NCBI GenBank assembly: GCA_044350425.1
Contig: JBILHS010000043.1
Coordinates: 1 to 42,012, forward strand
Length of the DNA: 42,012 bases
Direction: 5' to 3'
Source: M3007 sp044350425
Lineage (GTDB): Bacteria; Bacteroidota; Bacteroidia; Chitinophagales; Saprospiraceae
The translations under genes were made by a program, and so were the position numbers. Under the pieces are notes generated by a model. It was not told the origin of the DNA and searched no databases. It was given only the letters and a program-made list of their open reading frames with translations. Positions within the stretch are counted from its first letter, which is position 1. Each line of letters begins with the position of its first letter. Below are positions 26,711-35,023 of the stretch, piece after piece.

Positions 26711-26775
26711 TTAATGTGGTCAATATTAAAAATGTGGTCAATGTGGCAAATGGTTGAACGTGGATAATGGTTGAA
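26691..26775. repeat. 9-base array, reverse orientation (copy 4)
   Basis: Read on the plus strand the units are AATGTGGTC-type (TTAATGTGG, TCAATGTGT, TTAATGTGG, TCAATATTA, AATGTGGTC), the complement of CATTGACCA. The array starts inside the rsmE coding region and supplies its stop. It pairs with the forward array at 26850-26894 across a 74-base loop. Confidence 0.75.
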
Positions 26776-26849
26776 TACTTGATGGAATTTTTGAGGGCAC
26801 GCGCTCCATTGAACCCAGGCAAACAAAACGAATGCCATGCCCAGCCCAT

Positions 26850-26894
26850 CATTAACTACATTGACCACATTCAACCAATTGACCACATTTTCAA
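26850..26894. repeat. 9-base CATTGACCA tandem array (copy 5)
   Basis: Units CATTAACTA, CATTGACCA, CATTCAACC, AATTGACCA and CATTTTCAA run in register and end directly against the prohibitin-like gene stop codon (26895-26897, minus). With the reverse array at 26691-26775 it forms an inverted pair between convergent genes. Confidence 0.8.
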
Positions 26895-27803
26895 TTACTG
26901 TCCGATTAATATCGGCGCAGTTTTGCCGCTTCCCATCACAATCACCTTTGCATTGGGCGAAGTGACCAGCTCTTTTTGCACCTTGATCTGCTCATACTGA
27001 AGCAGTTTGTCGGTCAGGGTAGCGGTCAGAATGCGCTGGTAGTCTGAAATACCCTGCGCTTCTACACGTTTTCGGTCAGCCTCCTGGCGTTCTTTTTCCA
27101 GTACGAATTTCATTTTTTGCGATTCCTGCTCGGCATTGATCTTGGACTCAATGGCTAGTTTTACTGATTCTGGCAGGGTGATGTTCCGGATCAGGATGTC
27201 TTCCAGCACGATGCCGCGGTCCAAAAAATCCTTCTCGATGGTCTTCGTGATCTTTTGCTGAAACTCCTCTCTTTTCGTCGAATAAAGTGCCACTGCTTCA
27301 TAATAAACAGCATTGTCACGGATCTTGGTGCGGGCCAATGGCCGAATGATCTTGTCGGTAATAACCTCCCGGGTACCCGTATTGCGCAAAATTTCAGGGG
27401 CTTTGTCCGGGATGATGTGATACAATACCGATAGATCAATAATTACTTCCAGACCGTCGGCGGCGAGTACCCGGATGGCGTCATCGCCTGACTTAGGACC
27501 TTCGTCGTGCACGGCAGACATCGTATAATTCTGGGTGCGCACATCAAACTTTGCCACTTCCACCAGGGGATTGACAAAGTTCAGGCCTTCGGTCAGGATG
27601 CCGTCCTGTATTTTACCGAAGAGGGTTTTTACCCCCACCTGACCGGGCTCAATTTGAACAAAGCAGGAGGTGGAAAGCCCCAGCAATAGGATACCTAACC
27701 CGATGAATCGGGCTGTTTTTCCAGCTGTGGCAAAATTAGGGTTGACTTTGGCTATCGATGCGCCAATGACGATGGCAAAAAGGCCAAGGAAAATAAAAAA
27801 CAT
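26895..27803 (-). CDS. prohibitin-like SPFH domain membrane protein
   Basis: The ATG at 27801-27803 gives 302 residues; an upstream TTG at 27845 would add 14 residues of no signal value. Two N-terminal hydrophobic segments (MFFIFLGLFAIVIGASIA and ARFIGLGILLLGL) precede an SPFH/prohibitin domain (about 50-235), with IEPGQVGVKTLFGKI and DILIRNITLPESVKLAIESK. A coiled-coil tail follows (KINAEQESQKMKFVLEKE), then a glycine-containing end. Prohibitin-type proteins form oligomeric rings that organise membranes and control proteases. The cellular partner here is unknown. The DUF1648 gene lies 63 bases upstream on the same strand. Confidence 0.88.
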   Translation of the reverse strand: MFFIFLGLFAIVIGASIAKVNPNFATAGKTARFIGLGILLLGLSTSCFVQIEPGQVGVKTLFGKIQDGILTEGLNFVNPLVEVAKFDVRTQNYTMSAVHDEGPKSGDDAIRVLAADGLEVIIDLSVLYHIIPDKAPEILRNTGTREVITDKIIRPLARTKIRDNAVYYEAVALYSTKREEFQQKITKTIEKDFLDRGIVLEDILIRNITLPESVKLAIESKINAEQESQKMKFVLEKERQEADRKRVEAQGISDYQRILTATLTDKLLQYEQIKVQKELVTSPNAKVIVMGSGKTAPILIGQ

Positions 27804-27866
27804 GGTTACGTTAGTTTGATTGGTCGTGAGAAAGGAAGCTAACAAGCGGCTGAATCTGGACAGCGC

Positions 27867-28376
27867 TTACTTATTGGCTACACTTTTAAAAATATAAAAA
27901 AGGGAAAAGACAAGTATCGCAAGTGGCAAGAGTAGAATCCAGCTTTCCAGACCTTCCTGTATACCCTTTGAAACGCTAATGATCCCCCAGACTAAATAGG
28001 CAAACAGGAGGGTGACCGAAGCTTTCAGCACCCTGATCAGACGGGTGGCCATGGTGTACTGAACCAGCGCATTTTGAGGCGTGATCTTAACCGGAAAATT
28101 GAACCAGTCTGGTCGTCTGTTGATGAAAGTCATAAAAGCAAATATGGCTGAACCTAAAATCGGCAGCAGCCAAAGACTTGTTTTAGAGCCATAACTATCC
28201 GGGCGACCGTCAGGTCCAAAATGGCTCGGAATCTGTTCAGGCAACTGACCGTAATAGGCAACACTCAGACCCAGCAAGACCAGAAGCCCCAATGCAGCCA
28301 GGATCTCGAATAAATAGTCAAAAGATTGAAGGGGAATATGGATTCGGGGGCGTTCGGAGGTAAAGGTGTGTGCCAT
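27867..28376 (-). CDS. DUF1648 domain membrane protein
   Basis: The ATG at 28374-28376 gives 169 residues; an upstream TTG would extend it by 12 residues. A first membrane helix (about 20-40) is followed by the conserved loop YYGQLPEQIPSHFGPDGRPD, the signature of DUF1648 proteins (P-x-H-x-G-x-x-G-x-x-D). Three more helices include LFAYLVWGIISV and SWILLLPLAILVFSLFYIF. In Firmicutes the domain occurs in SdpI-like immunity proteins, but the stand-alone Bacteroidetes form has no known role. It is probably co-transcribed with the prohibitin-like gene. Confidence 0.8.
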   Translation of the reverse strand: MAHTFTSERPRIHIPLQSFDYLFEILAALGLLVLLGLSVAYYGQLPEQIPSHFGPDGRPDSYGSKTSLWLLPILGSAIFAFMTFINRRPDWFNFPVKITPQNALVQYTMATRLIRVLKASVTLLFAYLVWGIISVSKGIQEGLESWILLLPLAILVFSLFYIFKSVANK

Positions 28377-28414
28377 TTTCCAAAAGTTGATTTGATCTTT
28401 AAACTGGGTCAAAT

Positions 28415-28545
28415 GTGCACTATTTGCAGGACGTACTGCACATTTTATTGGAGCAAGATCCGGCAGAACTCGGCCAGATACAGCAACGGAACGAGCAAAT
28501 CATTAACAGCGGTAACCCCAATCAACTGATGCGAGAGCCTCTGAG
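28415..28545 (+). pseudogene. possible gene fragment between DUF1648 and SAM hydrolase genes
   Basis: In one plus-strand frame this spacer reads as a protein-like helical stretch (HYLQDVLHILLEQDPAELGQ, then QQRNEQIINSGNPNQLMREPLS). It has no own stop before it enters the next gene in antisense. Its balanced, polar composition suggests a remnant of a former gene rather than chance, but no family is recognised. Low confidence. Confidence 0.25.
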
Positions 28546-29316
28546 CTATTCAAAAACCACCTCCACCACATCCTCCACTTTCAGTCCGAAAAGGGTCGCT
28601 GCGCGGCCCATATTCACGGCAATTTCCAAAAATCCAGCCACGTTGAACAGGCAAAGCTGTTCGCCTACCGCCACATCGCAATAATTGCCTGAAAGTTGGG
28701 TAATGGGGTCGTTTCGTTTAAAATATAGGGAGAAGGGGCGGCCATTTGCAGCGCTTTCAAAGATCTCACGGCGAATATTGACCACCACATTTTCAAAATT
28801 GTCCACATGGATCACGGTGCCCCGGATTCGCGTCGGGTTGATTACCGGCTGGATGCTGATTCGCTCCAAAAGCGGGGCAGCGTGTTCGCCCAGTTCCTCA
28901 AAGGGTTTGCCTTCAGCCAAATGCGCTGCCGCTTCCGCAAAAATATTCTTTACCGCAAAATGCTCCGAAGCATCCGCCGGAAGGTTGCGCAGATCGGTGG
29001 GCTCCAGATGGGAGAAAAGCAGGGAAAGCAGCCCATTGTCCGGTGCAACAAAAAAATGCCCTTCATGTCGCGCTACTACAAATCGAAAATCCTGCTGGTA
29101 CACACAGTTGACCCCGATGAGATGGATCGTACCTTCCGGAAATTCGCGCCAGACATTGGCAATGACGAAAGACGCACGCACAATGTCGAAAGGTGGAATT
29201 TCATGCGAAATATCCACCAGTTGTAGCAAAGGTATACGGCGGAACAAAGCGCCTTTGAGTGCGCCTACATAAAAATCCTGGGTGCCAAAATCGGTGGTTA
29301 TCGTGATGAATTGCAT
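28546..29316 (-). CDS. SAM hydroxide adenosyltransferase (DUF62 family)
   Basis: The start is the ATG at 29314-29316, giving 256 residues; an upstream TTG adds only four. The protein matches the SAM hydrolase/hydroxide adenosyltransferase (formerly DUF62) family related to fluorinase and chlorinase. It has ITITTDFGTQDFYVGALKG at the N-terminus, DISHEIPPFDI, FVAPDNGLLSLL, and a C-terminal domain with RGTVIHVDNFENVVVN and LCLFNVAGFLEIAVN. The family uses water to split S-adenosylmethionine into adenosine and methionine. Halide specificity needs other residues and is not claimed. It is cytoplasmic, minus strand and divergent from phoH. Confidence 0.92.
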   Translation of the reverse strand: MQFITITTDFGTQDFYVGALKGALFRRIPLLQLVDISHEIPPFDIVRASFVIANVWREFPEGTIHLIGVNCVYQQDFRFVVARHEGHFFVAPDNGLLSLLFSHLEPTDLRNLPADASEHFAVKNIFAEAAAHLAEGKPFEELGEHAAPLLERISIQPVINPTRIRGTVIHVDNFENVVVNIRREIFESAANGRPFSLYFKRNDPITQLSGNYCDVAVGEQLCLFNVAGFLEIAVNMGRAATLFGLKVEDVVEVVFE

Positions 29317-29554
29317 GGGCTTGGACAATAGGTTTTCAAAAACTCTGGTCTTTCGGAAAATTTGGGGTTGACAGGAAACTCTTATCCTTGTTTTTCTGTT
29401 TTAAAATCCGCCTGCAAAACCTTAGTTTTGTGGGCGAAAGCAACTGACTTTATTTATCAAAAGCAAGAAGGCACGGTACTTACCAAAACGTTGAATATCA
29501 AACTGATCGTATCGACTTACCTCCCGCTGCTGCAAAAAATCTGAGGATTACAAT

Positions 29555-30616
29555 TTGAGCGAAATCATTCTCACCATCGAGGGCATAGACCCTGTAGAAC
29601 TCTTCGGAGAAAACAACGCAAAGTTAAATCTTTTGCGCAAAGCTTATCCGGATGCCGTCATTACCTCCCGGGGCAACAGCCTGAAGATCACCGGCGAAAA
29701 GAAAGATGCGCAAGGGGCCAAGGCCAAATTCGAGATGATGGCCCGTTATCTGCGGGAACATAAGGAGCTGTCCATTCAAACGGTAGAAGATCTTCTGGGG
29801 GGCGAAAATCCTTTTGAAGTGCGCATCCCTGTCATGGGCGATGGGTCTGGTAGCAACGTGATCCTTTATGGTCGCGAAGGACGCCCGATCAAGGCGAAAA
29901 CACGCAACCAAAAGATCATGATCGAGGCCTGCGACACCAACGATATTCTTTTTGCCTTGGGACCAGCGGGAACCGGCAAGACTTATACCGCCGTTGCATT
30001 GGCCGTTCGGGCCCTGAAAAATAAACTGGTCAAAAAAATTGTACTCACCCGCCCGGCTGTGGAGGCTGGTGAAAACCTGGGTTTTCTGCCCGGCGACCTC
30101 AAAGACAAGGTGGATCCATATCTCCGCCCGCTCTATGACGCGCTGGACGATATGTTGCCCATGGATAAACTCAATTTTTTCATGGAAAACCGCATCATCG
30201 AGATCGCGCCCCTCGCTTTTATGCGTGGACGGACGCTCGACAATGCTTTTATTATTTTGGACGAGGCGCAGAATGCCACGCCTCTACAGATCAAAATGTT
30301 CCTGACACGTCTGGGGCCTTCCGCCAAGTGTATCATCACGGGTGATATGAGCCAGATCGATTTGCCGCATCACCAAAAAAGCGGTCTTCGCCAGGCAGTG
30401 GAGATCCTGGATGGCGTGGACGGGATCGCCAGCGTACACCTCACTACGGAAGACGTGGTCCGTCACCGATTGGTGAAAGAGATCATCAAAGCCTATGAGA
30501 AGGTGGATTCTGAAGAGCGCGCCAAAAGAGATCGCAGAAAAGCCGAACAAGAGTCTGAAAGAGACGGAAGCGGCCCTAAAAATTCAGATATTCCGGCTGC
30601 CACGGATCCACGGTAG
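29555..30616 (+). CDS. PhoH family ATPase
   Basis: This 353-residue PhoH-like NTPase has an N-terminal KH-like region (ILTIEGIDPVELFGENNAKL; NSLKITGEK) and a P-loop domain. The Walker A is GPAGTGKT (136-143) and the Walker B is AFIILDEAQN (231-240), with TRPAVEAGENLGFLPGDL between them. Such proteins are linked to RNA metabolism and often sit next to ybeY, which is not seen here. The start is TTG at 29555, with GAGGA eight bases upstream. The charged C-terminal tail ends within the first heptamer of an ACGGTNN array, whose TAG supplies the stop codon. A TAGTTTTG box at 29423-29430 could be a -7 element, but no clear -33 TTG was found. Confidence 0.92.
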   Translation: MSEIILTIEGIDPVELFGENNAKLNLLRKAYPDAVITSRGNSLKITGEKKDAQGAKAKFEMMARYLREHKELSIQTVEDLLGGENPFEVRIPVMGDGSGSNVILYGREGRPIKAKTRNQKIMIEACDTNDILFALGPAGTGKTYTAVALAVRALKNKLVKKIVLTRPAVEAGENLGFLPGDLKDKVDPYLRPLYDALDDMLPMDKLNFFMENRIIEIAPLAFMRGRTLDNAFIILDEAQNATPLQIKMFLTRLGPSAKCIITGDMSQIDLPHHQKSGLRQAVEILDGVDGIASVHLTTEDVVRHRLVKEIIKAYEKVDSEERAKRDRRKAEQESERDGSGPKNSDIPAATDPR

Positions 30617-30697
30617 ACGGTGGACGGTACACGGTTTACGGTTCACGGTATGCGGCCCATGGGATCCGTGCACCGTGCACCGTAAACCGTCTACCGT
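30610..30697. repeat. inverted pair of 7-base ACGGTNN arrays (empty pair)
   Basis: The left arm (30610-30651) is ACGGTAG, ACGGTGG, ACGGTAC, ACGGTTT, ACGGTTC, ACGGTAT. The right arm (30670-30697) is GCACCGT, GCACCGT, AAACCGT, CTACCGT, the reverse complement. The loop is 18 bases and GGATCC flanks both arms. The stop codons of phoH (TAG, 30614-30616) and of the epimerase (TAG, 30691-30693) both lie inside the arrays. It probably acts as a bidirectional terminator. Confidence 0.85.
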
Positions 30698-31710
30698 CTC
30701 AGTCCAAGCCCGGAGCCATTATTCAGCAAGATCTTTCCATTTTCTAAAACCGGCAGCTCGAAAGGGTTGTTTCGGATCAGCCAGCAGCCATCAATATCTG
30801 CATAGTCGCAAAGCGGGGCCAGCAATGCTGCAGCTGAAATGCCGCAAGACGTTTCGGTCATACAACCGACCATCCGCTGTAAGCCTTTCTGCTGTGCCGC
30901 CCTGGCTGCCCGAAATCCTTCGGAAAGTCCCGTACATTTCATCAGTTTGATGTTCACCCCATGAAAGCTGTCTGCAACCCGATCCAGGTCTGCGAGCCTT
31001 TGGAAACTTTCGTCTGCAATAATGGGCAGGGGGGAACGCGCGCTTAACCACGCAGCCGACTCCAGATCATCCTTTGGGAAGGGCTGCTCGATCAGGCGTA
31101 CCTCCTGTTCGGCGAGCCAGTGGACCAGTTCCAGGGCCGCTTCCCTGTTTTTCCAGCCTTGATTGGCGTCGGCAAAGATTGGTTTGTCTGAAATTTCCCG
31201 AATGGTGCGAATGATCTGGCGATCATCCTCGGAGCCCAATTTGATCTTGATAATTTTAAAATCAGTCGCTTCCGTCATTTTTTGGCGTAAAACAGCAGGA
31301 TCATCGATGCCCAGGGTAAAGCTCGTGCAAGGCATGTGATGCGGATCAACCCCGAGTAATTGCCACAAGGGCTGGCCCTCCATTTTACCCCAAAGATCGT
31401 GAAGCGCAATATCCACAGAGGCTTTTGCCGCGTGGTTGCCGGGAGCAATTGCGTCTATCTCGATCATGATCCGATGGATATTGTCCCGGCTCAGGGTATG
31501 AGCTGGCAATACTGCTGCCGCTTTTTGTAAAAACGCCGCTGCCGTTTCATGGTTTTCGCCATAATAGGGTGGCATGGCAGCCTCTCCATAGCCAATCAGT
31601 CCTTCAAAATGAATCTCTGTCAACACCGCCTGGGTGTGGGTGCGGGACCCGGTTGCCAACCGAAAGGGATGGCGAAGCTCCAGTAATATTGGACTGTAAC
31701 AGAGTTTCAA
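30691..31710 (-). CDS. dipeptide epimerase (enolase superfamily)
   Basis: This 339-residue protein matches the L-Ala-D/L-Glu epimerase group, which acts on dipeptides from peptidoglycan recycling. The catalytic lysines are in IIKIKLG (K155 and K157) and NIKLMK (K255). The Mg ligands are D181 (FADANQGW), E208 (RLIEQPFP) and D233 (IADES). The DxD motif in YADIDGCWL (305-307), typical of dipeptide epimerases, binds the substrate amine. The start is TTG at 31708-31710, two bases after the guaB stop, so it is translationally coupled to guaB. Dipeptide specificity beyond the group is not determinable. Confidence 0.9.
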   Translation of the reverse strand: MKLCYSPILLELRHPFRLATGSRTHTQAVLTEIHFEGLIGYGEAAMPPYYGENHETAAAFLQKAAAVLPAHTLSRDNIHRIMIEIDAIAPGNHAAKASVDIALHDLWGKMEGQPLWQLLGVDPHHMPCTSFTLGIDDPAVLRQKMTEATDFKIIKIKLGSEDDRQIIRTIREISDKPIFADANQGWKNREAALELVHWLAEQEVRLIEQPFPKDDLESAAWLSARSPLPIIADESFQRLADLDRVADSFHGVNIKLMKCTGLSEGFRAARAAQQKGLQRMVGCMTETSCGISAAALLAPLCDYADIDGCWLIRNNPFELPVLENGKILLNNGSGLGLRR

Positions 31711-31712
31711 AC

Positions 31713-33203
31713 TTATCCGCGTGAATAATTAGGTGACTCCCTGGTAATAATGATGTTGTGCGGATGGCTCTCCGTCATACCGGCATTCGTGATCTGCACA
31801 AATTGAGCATTTTCCTGCAATGCTTCCACGGTCTGCGCGCCGCAGTATCCCATACCCGCCCGAAGTCCTCCAATATACTGGGTCATGACTTCCTGTAAAG
31901 TGCCTTTATACGGCACCCGTCCTTCAATACCTTCCGGAACCAATTTTTTGATATCGTCTTCCACATCCTGGAAATAGCGGTCTTTAGAACCGAGTTGCAT
32001 GGCACCCAGACTGCCCATACCGCGGTAACTTTTGAATTTTCGGCCATCAAAAATGATGGTTTCGCCGGGCGCTTCTTCTACTCCGGCAAACAGAGAACCC
32101 GCCATAATACTGCTTGCACCGGCGGCCAAAGCTTTTACGATGTCTCCCGTGTAGCGGATGCCACCATCTGCAACGATCGGGATACCCGAACCACGGAGGG
32201 CCTGGGCTGCATTGAAGACGGCGGTAAGTTGGGCGACGCCTACGCCTGCAACGATCCGGGTAGTACAGATACTGCCAGGACCTACCCCTACTTTTACACC
32301 ATCTACGCCCACATCAGCGAGGGCTTTTGCACCTCCACCCGTGGCTACATTACCGCCGATGATCTGTAGGTTCGGGAATTTAAGCTTTAAACTGCGAATA
32401 GAATCCAGCACCCCGCGTGAATGGCCGTGTGCGGTATCCACACAGATCACATCTACTCCTACGGCCACCAGCGCTGAAACCCTTTCTTCTACGTCAGCCG
32501 TCACCCCAACGGCTGCACCTACCACCAGTCTGCCGAACGAATCTTTGCAGGCCTGTGGGAAGTTCACGCCCTTCATGATGTCTTTATAGGTAATGAGGCC
32601 CACCAGATGAAAATTGGCGTCCACTACAGGGAGTTTTTCGATCTTCTGACGGGATAAAATGTCACGCGCCTGATCTAGGGTGGTGCCCAGGGGGGCGGTC
32701 ACGAGATTTTCCTTGGTCATCAGATCGCGGGCCAAACGGCTATGATCGGTTTCAAATCGAAGGTCGCGGTTGGTCAGAATACCGACCAGTTTACCGCTTT
32801 TATCAATCACGGGAATCCCCCCGATACTGTGCCGCCTCATCAGGCCCAACGCGTCAGCAACCGTTGCTTCAGGGTGAAGGGTGACTGGATCAATGATCAT
32901 ACCGGCTTCAGAGCGTTTTACAGCACGCACCTGATCGGCCTGATCGGCAATACTCATGTTCTTGTGGATCATGCCGATGCCCCCCTGGCGGGCAATAGCG
33001 ATGGCCAGGTTTTTATCCGTCACCGTGTCCATGGCAGCAGAGACCACAGGGACGTTCAGACGGATGCCACGGGTAAGTTGGGCGGAAATATCTACCTCGC
33101 GTGGGAGGACTTCGCTGTAAGCAGGGACGAGCAGAACGTCGTCGTAAGTAAGCGATTGGCCAAGGAATTTGGCAGTAGCGGTGTTGGTCAACTTTGATTC
33201 CAT
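31713..33203 (-). CDS. guaB: IMP dehydrogenase
   Basis: This 496-residue enzyme converts IMP to XMP, the first committed step of GMP synthesis. The start is the ATG at 33201-33203 (MESKLTNTAT). A longer frame to 33335 adds 44 residues of no family character. Signatures are TYDDVLLVPAYSEV, the CBS domain pair at about 98-212, the catalytic loop GPGSICTTRIVAGVG (C313), GGIRYTGDIVKAL and the flap YRGMGSLGAMQ. Its C-terminal end is normal. It is followed by the coupled dipeptide epimerase gene and preceded by a large hairpin beyond the flippase. Confidence 0.97.
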   Translation of the reverse strand: MESKLTNTATAKFLGQSLTYDDVLLVPAYSEVLPREVDISAQLTRGIRLNVPVVSAAMDTVTDKNLAIAIARQGGIGMIHKNMSIADQADQVRAVKRSEAGMIIDPVTLHPEATVADALGLMRRHSIGGIPVIDKSGKLVGILTNRDLRFETDHSRLARDLMTKENLVTAPLGTTLDQARDILSRQKIEKLPVVDANFHLVGLITYKDIMKGVNFPQACKDSFGRLVVGAAVGVTADVEERVSALVAVGVDVICVDTAHGHSRGVLDSIRSLKLKFPNLQIIGGNVATGGGAKALADVGVDGVKVGVGPGSICTTRIVAGVGVAQLTAVFNAAQALRGSGIPIVADGGIRYTGDIVKALAAGASSIMAGSLFAGVEEAPGETIIFDGRKFKSYRGMGSLGAMQLGSKDRYFQDVEDDIKKLVPEGIEGRVPYKGTLQEVMTQYIGGLRAGMGYCGAQTVEALQENAQFVQITNAGMTESHPHNIIITRESPNYSRG

Positions 33204-33331
33204 GCGCAAAGGTCGGATGGAATATGGTAAAGTAGGAGCGGTGAAGGGAAAGTTTTTGTTATCATTTGAAGAAAAAATTGGGCTCGGGGCTAATTGGGGG
33301 TGACTTTTTGAGAAATTTGTGATTGTCACCT

Positions 33332-33400
33332 TCAAATTTTATTTAGTTGGGGCCTTTTATTCACCCGGAGAATAAAAGCCCCCAACCCAATAAAATTTGA
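33332..33400. terminator. 69-base imperfect inverted repeat
   Basis: Arms beginning TCAAATTTTATTTAG and ending CAATAAAATTTGA pair over about 30 bases with a few mismatches, and the centre reads TTATTCACCCGGAGAATAA. It lies just beyond the flippase stop (33423, minus strand) and upstream of guaB, consistent with a terminator for the flippase. Confidence 0.65.
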
Positions 33401-33422
33401 ACTCATTCGACCGGTCCCAAAT

Positions 33423-34886
33423 TCAAGTAGCCTTATTGCTTCCACCCAATGCCCGTAAAGACGCCAATCCCACCATTTTGAAAAGAAAAAGCCCTCCAAG
33501 CCCCACCAAAAGGGCTGACCCAAATTTGATCTGCCAGGCGAGCTCGAATCTTTCAAATAACAACCAATCGGAGACCAGCACAAACCCGAAAAACCCAAAA
33601 GTCTGGATCAATCCCAGTCGGCTGGGTCGGAATTCAAACTCCCGGACACTCAACCAGATCATGGCTCCGGCAATAAAAACCTGGGTGGACAAAGCTGCAA
33701 TGGCCGAGCCAATGGCCTGAAAATGGGGAATCAGTAATAAATTCAAGGCCAGATCCAGCGCTATACCGACCACAAAAAACCGGTTCATGCGCATCATCCG
33801 TTCGCGGGCGGTAAGCAGGGTGCTGAAGATATAGGTCACACTCACGGGCACAAAAGCCCAGATCAGCACGCCCAAAACCTCGAAACGGTATTCGTTGGCG
33901 CGGGTTGGCATCATCAGTCGGAGCAGATCTTCCCGGGCAAAAAAGATCGCGGCTGCCAGGGTTACACTGCCTGCCCAGATGAGCTTAAAACTCATGGAAG
34001 TGAGTGGCCGGATGGGTGCATTTTCTTTTAGCAAACGGGCAAACATGGGCAACAACAGCGAAGCAAAAAGATACCCAAACATATTGCAGGCCTCTAAAAG
34101 TCGGAAGGCACTGGCATAAACATCGGCATGAGCAGCTCCGGCCATACGCTCCAACAGCACCGCATCCAGGCGGGTGTATGCAAACATCAGCAGGACCACC
34201 AGTGCGTAGGGCAGGCTTTGCCGAAACATGGAAAATACGGCTGGTTTACCCGCCCGCCAATTGGAGGTCCAGCTTGGTTTTACCGGAAATACAGCCCTTT
34301 GCCGCAGCAAAATGAAGACCACAATGACCGTCACAAACAAGGCAATGGTCTGGGCCAGGGCAAAATTGAACAATGAAAACGGCAGCCAGTCCGTCCAGAT
34401 CAAAACGCCACAGGTGACCACCATCAACAGCTTATCCAGAGAAGAAAGCAGGCTGTCCAAACGGTAAAACCCGAGGCCGGAAATATTGGAACGCAGGAAA
34501 AGAATGAGCTGCACCAGCACCTGGTTGATCAGCAAAATGAACAGCAAAGGCAAAACATCCGCCCCGTAGCCCAGGACAAATGCGGCCACCGCCATCGTAA
34601 GTGTGACATAAAGGGTGGCGAGCAGCCACTTGATGGCCAGTAAATTGGGGAAATACTTGGGCAGCAGCTGCGGGTGCTGACTGATGTGTCGGTTGTTGAA
34701 ACTCTGGATCCCGAAATCATTCAGGATCTGAAAAAGATAGGCGAGGTTGAGCAGTGCGAAATAGGTTCCATAGTGTTCGCCGACCCGATTTTGAACCCCC
34801 AGATCGATCCCGAAGATGAAAATCGGCTTTATCAGGAGATTGATAAAGACGAGGAGGAGGATGTTTAGGAGGAATTCGCGCTTCAA
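33423..34886 (-). CDS. polysaccharide/oligosaccharide flippase (MOP superfamily)
   Basis: This 487-residue integral membrane protein has about 12-14 predicted helices, for example LLNILLLVFINLLIKPIFIFG at the N-terminus, LLFILLINQVLVQLILFL and LVVLLMFAYTRLDAVLLERMAG. The last is the conserved start of the second bundle in Wzx/MurJ-like flippases. Such proteins move lipid-linked sugars across the inner membrane. No glycosyltransferases are next to it, so the substrate is unknown. The start is TTG at 34884-34886; no ATG lies near and the N-terminal helix would otherwise be lost. A three-hairpin element separates it from pyrB. Confidence 0.85.
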   Translation of the reverse strand: MKREFLLNILLLVFINLLIKPIFIFGIDLGVQNRVGEHYGTYFALLNLAYLFQILNDFGIQSFNNRHISQHPQLLPKYFPNLLAIKWLLATLYVTLTMAVAAFVLGYGADVLPLLFILLINQVLVQLILFLRSNISGLGFYRLDSLLSSLDKLLMVVTCGVLIWTDWLPFSLFNFALAQTIALFVTVIVVFILLRQRAVFPVKPSWTSNWRAGKPAVFSMFRQSLPYALVVLLMFAYTRLDAVLLERMAGAAHADVYASAFRLLEACNMFGYLFASLLLPMFARLLKENAPIRPLTSMSFKLIWAGSVTLAAAIFFAREDLLRLMMPTRANEYRFEVLGVLIWAFVPVSVTYIFSTLLTARERMMRMNRFFVVGIALDLALNLLLIPHFQAIGSAIAALSTQVFIAGAMIWLSVREFEFRPSRLGLIQTFGFFGFVLVSDWLLFERFELAWQIKFGSALLVGLGGLFLFKMVGLASLRALGGSNKAT

Positions 34887-34903
34887 ATCAGGGGGTGTTA
34901 ATG

Positions 34904-35018
34904 GGTAGCATGGCCTTCAGGCCGTCGGGAGTAGGGGCGTTTACGCCCCGTTTATAGTTTTATTTTAGGGATGCGTCGTAAACGACGCATTTCCCGACGG
35001 CCTAAAGGCCATGCTACC
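34904..35018. repeat. three-hairpin composite palindromic element
   Basis: Outer arms of 27 bases (34904-34930 and 34992-35018, one mismatch) enclose two further hairpins: GGGGCG-TTTA-CGCCCC (34934-34949) and ATGCGTCGT-AA-ACGACGCAT (34971-34990). The whole 115-base unit could fold as a cruciform or cloverleaf. It lies between the pyrB stop and the flippase start and may be a MITE-like element as well as a terminator. Confidence 0.75.
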
Positions 35019-35023
35019 AATAC

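Noticed and set aside
9626..26894. Tandem arrays as CRISPR
   Set aside because: Units are 7-9 bp with no unique spacers and no cas genes are present.
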